DNA of 5,203 bases from a bacterium (GTDB lineage: Bacteria; Desulfobacterota_D; UBA1144). The notes below the pieces were generated by a model. It was not told where the DNA came from. It did no database searches and saw only the letters and a list, made by a program, of their open reading frames with translations. The stretch's first letter is position 1. Each line of letters begins with the position of its first letter. The stretch spans positions 1 to 5,203 of the forward strand of contig NZXA02000033.1 of assembly GCA_002697665.2 (NCBI GenBank), written 5' to 3'. Positions 1-5,203 of this stretch are shown one piece after another. Made by a program: the position numbers and the translations under genes.

Positions 1-1
1 A

Positions 2-1927
2 AAAAAAGGGAAATTAGATCCTGTAATTGGTCGTGAAAGTGAAATTGAAAGAGTAGCTCAAATTTTAACAAGAAGAAAAAAAAATAATCCTGTATTGATC
101 GGCGAGCCCGGAGTCGGTAAAACTGCAATTATTGAAGGACTTGCCCAAAGAATATTTCGAAGGACTGTCCCAAGAATACTTCATGAAAAAAGAATACTAT
201 CGCTAGACCTAGCTTCAATTGTTGCTGGTACAAAGTATAGAGGACAATTTGAGGAGCGTTTAAAAAGCGTTATGCTCGAGTTAGAGACAAATGATGACAT
301 AATAATATTCATTGATGAACTGCATACGATAGTTGGAGCTGGTGGAGCTTCAGGTTCATTAGATGCATCAAATATGTTTAAGCCATCTCTTGCGAGAGGA
401 GACATACATTGTATTGGGGCTACTACTATTGATGAATATAGAAAGTATATCGAAAAGGACGGTGCTTTAGACCGACGCTTTCAAAAGATAAATGTCAATC
501 CACCAAATACTAAAGAGTCAATAGACATACTCAACGGACTTAAAAAGGAATATGAAGATTATCATAAAGTAATATATACAGAAGAAGCGATAAGAGAATG
601 TGTTGAACTTTCAGAAAGATATATATCAGATAAATTTCTTCCTGACAAAGCAATTGATATTATGGATGAGGCGGGTGCAAGGGCTCATATACACAATTTA
701 GAAGTACCAAAACATATACTGAAAATTGAATTAGATATTGAAAATACCAGAGTGAAAAAGGAAAATAAAGTTTCTGCACAATTATTTGAAGATGCCGCAA
801 AGCTTAGGGATAAAGAAAGAAAGCTTGTAAAAAAGTTATCAAATGCTCAAAAAGTATGGCAAAATGAGGAAAATAAATCACGAGTTTCAATTGATTCTGA
901 AATGATAGCAGACGTGGTATCGATTATGACTGGTATTCCATTATCAAAAGTAGCAGAATCTGAAACTCAAAGACTATTGCATCTAAATAGAGAACTAAGT
1001 GATTATATCGTAGGGCAAAATGAAGCTATTCAAAGCATTGTTAATGCAATAAGAAGATCAAGAATAGGGTTGAAAAACCCAAATCGGCCCATAGGTGTAT
1101 TTCTCTTTCTGGGACCGACAGGAGTAGGAAAGACTGAATTAGCAAAATGTCTCGCAAAAAATCTTTTTCCTCATTCCAACTCACTTGTAAAAATTGATAT
1201 GTCCGAATATACGGAGCGTTTTTCCCTTTCGCGCCTCATTGGCGCCCCACCAGGATATATTGGATACGATGAAGGAGGTGAACTCACTGAGAAAGTTAGG
1301 CGCAATCCTTATTCTGTAGTGTTGTTTGATGAGATTGAGAAAGGACATTCTGACTTGTACAATATATTACTTCAAGTTTTTGACGAAGGTGTTTTGACTG
1401 ATGGATTAGGTAGAAAAGTTGATTTTAGAAATTCAATTGTAATTATGACATCTAATATGGGAGCACGAGATCTAAAAAACAATGGCTTTGGATTTGGGTC
1501 TAGTAAGCATGATTTAGAATATCAAAAAATGAAGGAGAGAATATTAGGGCATGTAAAAAATATTTTCTCTCCGGAATTAGTAAACAGAATAGATGATTCA
1601 ATTGTCTTTCATCAACTCAGCGAATCAAATGTTTACGATATTATTGACCTTCAAATGACCGATTTAATTGATAATCTCTCAAAACTTGGACTAAAATTCA
1701 GACTCAACAAGTCTGCAAAAAAATATATTGCTAGCAGAGGGTATGATCCAAGATACGGAGTTAGGCTGTTGCGTAGAGAAATTCAGAAAAATCTTGAAGA
1801 TCCCATATCTGAGTTACTCTTAAAAAATTCATTTCAAAAAGGAACAATGATTTCCGTTAAGATGGAAAAAGGTAAAATTTCATTTGATATAAATCAGGTA
1901 AAAAAAGTTAATAAAACTATTAAATAA
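2..1927 (+). CDS. clpC: ATP-dependent Clp protease ATP-binding subunit ClpC (5'-truncated by the window)
   Basis: Hsp100/AAA+ unfoldase that threads proteins into the ClpP peptidase chamber in the cytoplasm. The frame is open to the window edge; the TTG at 95 lies inside the conserved D1 core and is not the start, so roughly 170-200 N-terminal residues (the Clp N-domain) are missing. In the 641 visible residues: D1 Walker A GEPGVGKT (34-41), D1 pore loop KYRG (78-81), Walker B ending in D105-E106, arginine-finger region LDRRF (about 156-160), UVR-type motif [14 protein letters not shown] (about 262-275), D2 Walker A GPTGVGKT (371-378), D2 pore loop GYIG (418-421), Walker B VVLFDE (439-444), GFGF (495-498) at the expected ClpP-docking loop, and sensor-2 GVRLLRR (586-592). 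The short UVR-bearing middle domain separates it from ClpB, whose middle domain is a much longer coiled coil; the UVR motif also argues against ClpA. Sensor-2 reads GVRLLRR rather than the usual GARPLRR, but its key arginine is kept. Ends at TAA 1925-1927; dnaK follows 146 bases later with no terminator between. Confidence 0.93.
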   Translation, partial: KKGKLDPVIGRESEIERVAQILTRRKKNNPVLIGEPGVGKTAIIEGLAQRIFRRTVPRILHEKRILSLDLASIVAGTKYRGQFEERLKSVMLELETNDDIIIFIDELHTIVGAGGASGSLDASNMFKPSLARGDIHCIGATTIDEYRKYIEKDGALDRRFQKINVNPPNTKESIDILNGLKKEYEDYHKVIYTEEAIRECVELSERYISDKFLPDKAIDIMDEAGARAHIHNLEVPKHILKIELDIENTRVKKENKVSAQLFEDAAKLRDKERKLVKKLSNAQKVWQNEENKSRVSIDSEMIADVVSIMTGIPLSKVAESETQRLLHLNRELSDYIVGQNEAIQSIVNAIRRSRIGLKNPNRPIGVFLFLGPTGVGKTELAKCLAKNLFPHSNSLVKIDMSEYTERFSLSRLIGAPPGYIGYDEGGELTEKVRRNPYSVVLFDEIEKGHSDLYNILLQVFDEGVLTDGLGRKVDFRNSIVIMTSNMGARDLKNNGFGFGSSKHDLEYQKMKERILGHVKNIFSPELVNRIDDSIVFHQLSESNVYDIIDLQMTDLIDNLSKLGLKFRLNKSAKKYIASRGYDPRYGVRLLRREIQKNLEDPISELLLKNSFQKGTMISVKMEKGKISFDINQVKKVNKTIK

Positions 1928-1954
1928 CTTATTAACTACCTTTAAAGCATGTCA

Positions 1955-1966
1955 AATATGCATATT
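1955..1966. repeat. 12-bp perfect palindrome AATATGCATATT
   Basis: The sequence equals its own reverse complement across all 12 bases. It sits about 50 bases upstream of the candidate sigma-54 promoter, centred near -70 relative to a start site predicted near 2032. That is about the distance at which an activator or repressor dimer could bind. An AT-rich palindrome of this length can also arise by chance, so a binding role is only inferred. Confidence 0.35.
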
Positions 1967-1983
1967 ATTTCATAACATTATGA

Positions 1984-1991
1984 CAATATTG
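1984..1991. repeat. 8-bp palindrome CAATATTG
   Basis: Perfect 8-base palindrome about 14 bases upstream of the -24 element of the candidate dnaK promoter. It is the second symmetric site in this region and shares the AATATT-like core of the larger palindrome. It is short enough to be coincidental. Confidence 0.2.
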
Positions 1992-2004
1992 ACTATTGCA
2001 CTGC

Positions 2005-2021
2005 TTGGTACACTCCTTGCA
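2005..2021 (+). promoter_or_regulatory. candidate sigma-54 (RpoN) -24/-12 promoter of dnaK
   Basis: TTGGTAC-N5-TTGCA. Against the known consensus YTGGCACG-N4-TTGCW, 11 of 13 defined positions match. The invariant GG (2007-2008) and GC (2019-2020) are separated by exactly 10 bases, as the family requires. A start about 12 bases after the GC would fall near 2032 and leave a leader of roughly 42 bases with the dnaK ribosome binding site inside it, a sensible geometry. Sigma-54 promoters need an ATP-dependent enhancer-binding protein, for which the upstream palindromes are possible sites. Seen: the motif and spacing. Inferred: that it is used. No competing sigma-70 promoter of similar quality was found. 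Confidence 0.5.
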
Positions 2022-2061
2022 AATCAAATGTGTATTTAACTTTAGTTATCTGAAAAATATT

Positions 2062-2066
2062 GGAGA
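2062..2066 (+). promoter_or_regulatory. ribosome binding site of dnaK
   Basis: GGAGA, with 8 bases between GGAG and the ATG at 2074, a standard Shine-Dalgarno distance. It fixes the start at ATGAGTAAG ([10 protein letters not shown]), the usual DnaK N-terminus, and rules out the in-frame TTG at 1996, which would add 26 unconserved residues and put the promoter motif inside the gene. Confidence 0.85.
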
Positions 2067-2073
2067 AATTAGA

Positions 2074-3975
2074 ATGAGTAAGATTATAGGAATCGATCTT
2101 GGAACAACAAACTCATGTGTTGCTGTACTTGAAGGCGGAGAGCCGACAGTTATTACAAGTCCTGAAGGTGGCAGAACTACCCCATCTATCGTTGGGTTCG
2201 CAAAAGATGGAGAAAGGCTTATTGGGCAAACTGCGAAACGTCAAGCGGTAACTAATCCTGAGAATACTGTATTTTCAATCAAACGTTTTATGGGCAGAAT
2301 GTTTGATGAAGTAGATAACGAAATCTCTGAGGTACCATATATAGTTGATAAAAACTCTAATGGAGCATGTGTTGTAAAGGCTAATGATAAAGAATATACA
2401 CCGCCAGAAATTTCTGCTATGGTTCTGCAAAAACTGAAACAACAAGCTGAAGAATATTTAGGTACCAAGGTAACGGATGCGGTAATAACTGTGCCTGCAT
2501 ATTTTAATGATTCGCAAAGGCAGGCAACTAAAGATGCTGGTAAGATTTCAGGATTGAATGTTAGGCGAATAATTAATGAGCCTACTGCAGCATCTTTGGC
2601 ATATGGTTTGGATAAAAAGAAAGATGAAAAAATAGCAGTATTTGATCTTGGAGGAGGTACTTTTGATGTCTCCATTCTAGAATTAGGAGATGGGGTTTTT
2701 GAAGTTAAATCATCAAATGGGGATGGTCATCTCGGTGGAGATGATTTTGATCAAAAAGTAATTAATTGGATAGCTGAAGAATTCAATAAATCTGATGGAA
2801 TTGATTTAAGAAAAGATCCGATGGCTTTGCAAAGGTTAAAAGAAGCAGCTGAGACAGCAAAAAAAGAGTTATCCTCTTCAAAACAAACAGATATTAATCT
2901 TCCATTTGTAACAGCTGATGCTTCAGGTCCCAAACATTTAAATCTGACATTAACTCAAGCAAAATTTGAAGAATTAGTCAGTGACTTAGTTGAACGTACA
3001 GTACAACCCTGTATACAGGCCATAGATGACGCAGGTTTGTCAAAAACTGAAATTGATGAAGTAATATTAGTGGGTGGTTCTACAAGAATTCCAAAAATAC
3101 AAGAAAAGGTTAAAGAGATATTTGGCAAAGAGCCTAATAAGAGTGTGAACCCAGACGAAGTTGTAGCTTTAGGTGCAGCAATTCAAGGCGGAGTACTTTC
3201 TGGAGATGTTGATGATATACTTCTACTTGATGTTACCCCTTTGTCATTAGGTATAGAGACACTTGGTGGTGTATCAACTAACCTAATCGAAAGAAATACT
3301 ACCATACCAACAAAAAAATCTCAGGTATTCAGCACCGCTGCAGATAATCAAACTACTGTTGAGATCCATGTTTTACAAGGTGAGAGAGAAATGGCATCAG
3401 ATAATAAGACAATTGGTAGATTTCATTTAGCTGACATCCCACCTTCGCCAAGAGGTGTTCCTCAAATAGAGGTAACATTTGATATAGATGCAAATGGTAT
3501 ATTAAATGTAAATGCAAAAGATAAAGCAACTGGCAAAGAGCAAAGTATAAGGATAGAAGCATCGAGCGGCTTATCTGATTCAGAAGTAGAGAAAATGGTT
3601 AATGATGCAAAGAAACATGAATCTGAAGATAAACAAAAAAGAGAGAAAATTGATTTAGCAAATCAAGCTGAACACCTGATTTATGAAACTGAAAAAAACA
3701 TAAATGAGAATGGTGATAAACTCGATGAAAATGACAAAAAAAATCTTAATGAAAAATTAGATGCTCTGAAGAAAGCTAAAGATAGTGGTGATTCAGAACT
3801 CATCAAATCATCTATGGAATCATTAAACACTGTTTGGAGTAGTTTAGCTTCAAAAATGTATGAGGCAGGCGAACAAAACCCTAATCCAAATACCTCTGAT
3901 AATAAAAGTTCCTCTAAGAAGAGTAATAAAAAGGAAGGCGAGATAGAGGATGCTGATTTTGAAGTAGTTGATTAA
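2074..3975 (+). CDS. dnaK: molecular chaperone DnaK (Hsp70)
   Basis: Cytoplasmic ATP-dependent chaperone that binds exposed hydrophobic segments of unfolded proteins, normally cycling with DnaJ and GrpE. The 633 residues are close to the usual length (about 610-640). The nucleotide-binding domain shows [11 protein letters not shown] (5-15), the conserved K70, [11 protein letters not shown] (140-150), NEPTAA (168-173), the phosphate-2 loop [10 protein letters not shown] (191-200) with T196 at the autophosphorylation position, and VGGSTRIP (333-340). The interdomain linker DILLLDV is at 381-387, followed by the beta-sandwich peptide-binding domain (about 388-500, with [10 protein letters not shown]) and a charged helical lid (about 500-600). 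The tail is a low-complexity N/S/K stretch (about 601-619) ending EDADFEVVD. No inactivating change is visible. ATG at 2074 has a good Shine-Dalgarno; the gene ends at TAA 3973-3975 just before a strong terminator. grpE and dnaJ are not adjacent, so it is the last gene of its transcript and may be read alone or with clpC. Confidence 0.98.
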   Translation: MSKIIGIDLGTTNSCVAVLEGGEPTVITSPEGGRTTPSIVGFAKDGERLIGQTAKRQAVTNPENTVFSIKRFMGRMFDEVDNEISEVPYIVDKNSNGACVVKANDKEYTPPEISAMVLQKLKQQAEEYLGTKVTDAVITVPAYFNDSQRQATKDAGKISGLNVRRIINEPTAASLAYGLDKKKDEKIAVFDLGGGTFDVSILELGDGVFEVKSSNGDGHLGGDDFDQKVINWIAEEFNKSDGIDLRKDPMALQRLKEAAETAKKELSSSKQTDINLPFVTADASGPKHLNLTLTQAKFEELVSDLVERTVQPCIQAIDDAGLSKTEIDEVILVGGSTRIPKIQEKVKEIFGKEPNKSVNPDEVVALGAAIQGGVLSGDVDDILLLDVTPLSLGIETLGGVSTNLIERNTTIPTKKSQVFSTAADNQTTVEIHVLQGEREMASDNKTIGRFHLADIPPSPRGVPQIEVTFDIDANGILNVNAKDKATGKEQSIRIEASSGLSDSEVEKMVNDAKKHESEDKQKREKIDLANQAEHLIYETEKNINENGDKLDENDKKNLNEKLDALKKAKDSGDSELIKSSMESLNTVWSSLASKMYEAGEQNPNPNTSDNKSSSKKSNKKEGEIEDADFEVVD

Positions 3976-3989
3976 TCTACAATCATAGC

Positions 3990-4020
3990 AAAAAAGCGCT
4001 CCTTCGAGCGCTTTTTTTTT
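3990..4020 (+). terminator. intrinsic terminator after dnaK
   Basis: AAAAAAGCGCTC, loop CTTC, GAGCGC, then nine Ts. The GC-rich core stem is six perfect pairs (3996-4001 with 4006-4011), extended by six A-T pairs to twelve. It begins 14 bases after the dnaK stop. The A-run on the left makes it potentially active on the opposite strand too. It should prevent dnaK transcripts from running into the next gene. Confidence 0.95.
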
Positions 4021-4069
4021 ATATCAAACTCACTTTCTAAATTCAAGTTCGTATTGTAACGTTTCTATT

Positions 4070-5203
4070 ATGAATAAACGAAAAAAATATCTCCTGGGAA
4101 CACTTTTTGTTTTTCTTTCTTTAATAGTCACCTTCTCACAAGTATCAGTATGGGAAAATCATCTTAAATCAACATTAATGAAAAAGATAAATCAAAATCA
4201 TTGGAATTTAAATGTGGATGAATTATCGGGAAATTTTATAAGCACTATTGTTATTAAGGATCTTATTTTCGAAAAGGAGAATAGCAAAAGAATAATAGTA
4301 GATAAGATTTCCTTAAATCTTGGAATTTTTTCATCTTTGTTTGGAGAAACAGTTTTTGATTTAATTGCTATAGAGGGTCTGGATTTGGATTTAACTGGTG
4401 ATGGTTTTGGTGATAGAGAAACCGTAAGTAATCTTTCATTGAATTTACCCTTTCACATAAGGTCCTTATTTGTTGATGCAGATATAAAATCAATCTTAAA
4501 TAATGATTCCCAAATTATAGAATTAATGCTTGGAGGTGAATTTAATGGATACAAAGATCCTCAGCTAAATTGTGACCTATTAAATGTATCGTTGAAAGAT
4601 AGCAAAAATCTTTTTGGAAAATTCAATAGTTTGAAGGTTAATTACAGTGATAACCTTGTTTCTTTTGAGAAAATTAATGGGGAAGTATTTGGTCTACCAA
4701 TCGGTGGAGATATTTCTTTTGGAAAAAATAATGATAAAATAAAGGGATCACTAAATATCCCAAAGTTTAGTTTTCCGAAAGAGCTATTTAGTAAAACTCC
4801 TTTGAAATCAAAATTTTCAAATTTTACTAGTCAATTTAATTTTGAATCTGATTTAAAAAACTTTAAAGGATCATTATCAGTATTTAATGATTCTGGTTTA
4901 GATATGATAGGCGAATTTGATTTACATAAAACTGAAGATTTATGGAGATTAAAAAATTTATCGCTTAATGGTGAGAACTCTAATCTAAGTTTGAATGGTA
5001 TTTGGGAAAATGCCGAAAGAATAAGTTGCTATATGAATTTAGAAAATCTTGATTTATCTGGTTGGTTGAAAGATCAGAAGCCTACAGAGGTGTCTGGCCT
5101 GTTTATTATGGATGCAGGTCTTTCATCTGATGGTGCATTGGATTTAATTGATATGACATTAGAAATAGTAGAATCTAAATTATTTAATCAAGGAGAAATT
5201 TCA
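4070..5203 (+). CDS. TamB/AsmA-like inner-membrane-anchored envelope protein, N-terminal part (3'-truncated by the window)
   Basis: The frame is open from ATG 4070 to the last base (378 residues, no stop), so the gene continues beyond the window. The N-terminus is MNKRKK plus one hydrophobic segment (about residues 7-27), a signal anchor with the basic end inside. After it comes the arrangement typical of TamB/AsmA-family proteins: HLKSTLMKKIN..LNVDELSGNF (about 31-56), then VIKDLIFE (61-68) and ISLNLGIFSSLFGETVFDLIAIEGLDLDL (80-108). The rest is repeated short beta-strand-like segments rich in N, S, D, L and F (e.g. LSLNGENSNLSLNG, 297-310), as expected for a long periplasmic beta-groove. 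Family members span the periplasm and act in phospholipid transport or outer-membrane protein assembly; full-length proteins often exceed 1000 residues and end in a DUF490/TamB domain not visible here. TamB and other AsmA-like proteins cannot be told apart from this part. ATG 4070 is the first start codon in frame after the terminator; no Shine-Dalgarno precedes it. Confidence 0.68.
   Translation, partial: MNKRKKYLLGTLFVFLSLIVTFSQVSVWENHLKSTLMKKINQNHWNLNVDELSGNFISTIVIKDLIFEKENSKRIIVDKISLNLGIFSSLFGETVFDLIAIEGLDLDLTGDGFGDRETVSNLSLNLPFHIRSLFVDADIKSILNNDSQIIELMLGGEFNGYKDPQLNCDLLNVSLKDSKNLFGKFNSLKVNYSDNLVSFEKINGEVFGLPIGGDISFGKNNDKIKGSLNIPKFSFPKELFSKTPLKSKFSNFTSQFNFESDLKNFKGSLSVFNDSGLDMIGEFDLHKTEDLWRLKNLSLNGENSNLSLNGIWENAERISCYMNLENLDLSGWLKDQKPTEVSGLFIMDAGLSSDGALDLIDMTLEIVESKLFNQGEIS

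Larger units (their letters stand above)
1928..2073 (+). other. clpC-dnaK intergenic region with regulatory signals
   Basis: The 146 bases between the ClpC stop and the DnaK start hold no stem-loop followed by a T-run, so read-through from clpC into dnaK is possible. They contain two perfect palindromes, a small CATAA/TTATG inverted repeat (1971-1975 and 1978-1982) and a sigma-54-like promoter. No CIRCE element (TTAGCACTC-N9-GAGTGCTAA) is present. TTGACT at 1989-1994 resembles a sigma-70 -35 box, but no acceptable -10 lies 16-18 bases downstream. No Bacteroidota-type TTTG / TAnnTTTG pair was seen either. Confidence 0.6.

Noticed and set aside
181..405. Reverse-strand open frame of 74 codons inside clpC
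   Set aside because: It lies wholly opposite the conserved D1 ATPase coding sequence and its translation shows no recognisable domain; it is an antisense shadow.
2..1927. Assignment of the first gene as ClpB disaggregase
   Set aside because: The linker between the ATPase domains is short and carries a UVR motif, lacking the long coiled-coil middle domain of ClpB, and a ClpP-docking-type loop is present.
1951..1957. Possible CtsR heptad (GTCAAA) upstream of dnaK
   Set aside because: CtsR operators need two tandem heptads; only one partial copy is present.
1989..1994. TTGACT as a sigma-70 -35 box
   Set aside because: The bases 16-18 downstream do not resemble TATAAT; TACACT at 2009-2014 is only 14 bases away.
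1996..2022. CIRCE-like inverted repeat (TTGCA ... TGCAA) before dnaK
   Set aside because: Only five bases of each arm match, the gap is 17 rather than 9, and the arms do not fit the CIRCE consensus; the right arm is better explained by the -12 element.
1996..2073. N-terminal extension of DnaK from the TTG at 1996
   Set aside because: The 26 extra residues are not part of any DnaK, no ribosome site precedes the TTG, and ATG 2074 has a well-placed GGAG and the canonical [10 protein letters not shown] start.
2241..2675. Reverse-strand open frame of 144 codons inside dnaK
   Set aside because: It is opposite the nucleotide-binding domain, has no ribosome site noticed and no family resemblance. 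Long antisense frames are common opposite dnaK because of its codon use.
2751..2933. Reverse-strand open frame of 60 codons inside dnaK
   Set aside because: Antisense shadow of the conserved dnaK frame, with no independent coding evidence.
3353..3562. Reverse-strand open frame of 69 codons inside dnaK
   Set aside because: Antisense to the peptide-binding domain; its leucine/histidine-rich translation reflects complement composition, not a protein.

Overview
This AT-rich window carries three protein genes, all on the + strand: (1) a ClpC-type Hsp100 unfoldase whose 5' end lies outside the window, (2) a complete dnaK (Hsp70 chaperone), and (3) the beginning of a large TamB/AsmA-like envelope protein that runs off the 3' end. 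No rRNA, tRNA, CRISPR array or mobile element is visible. The TamB/AsmA-like gene implies a diderm bacterium. A UVR-motif ClpC, a DnaK of the kind seen in Bacteroidota, Chlorobiota and Marinimicrobia, low G+C and a gene start without a Shine-Dalgarno all fit the FCB group, possibly a marine lineage such as SAR406/Marinimicrobia. That placement is an impression from recalled sequences, not a search result.

Layout: bases 2-1927 hold the ClpC fragment (D1 ATPase, short UVR-containing middle domain, D2 ATPase, C-terminal domain), lacking only the N-terminal domain. Bases 1928-2073 are a 146-base intergenic region with no terminator, several short palindromes and a very good match to a sigma-54 (-24/-12) promoter at 2005-2021. 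Bases 2074-3975 are dnaK, with a GGAG ribosome binding site. A strong intrinsic terminator follows at 3990-4020. From 4070 to the end is a membrane-anchored TamB/AsmA-like protein with no visible Shine-Dalgarno.

The first two genes form a protein quality-control pair: DnaK binds and refolds unfolded chains, and ClpC unfolds substrates and feeds them to the ClpP protease. The terminator separates them from the envelope gene, which probably acts in phospholipid transport or outer-membrane assembly. No grpE, dnaJ or hrcA is next to dnaK, and no CIRCE operator was found. The main point for follow-up is the possible sigma-54 promoter of dnaK, which would be an unusual way to control a core heat-shock chaperone.
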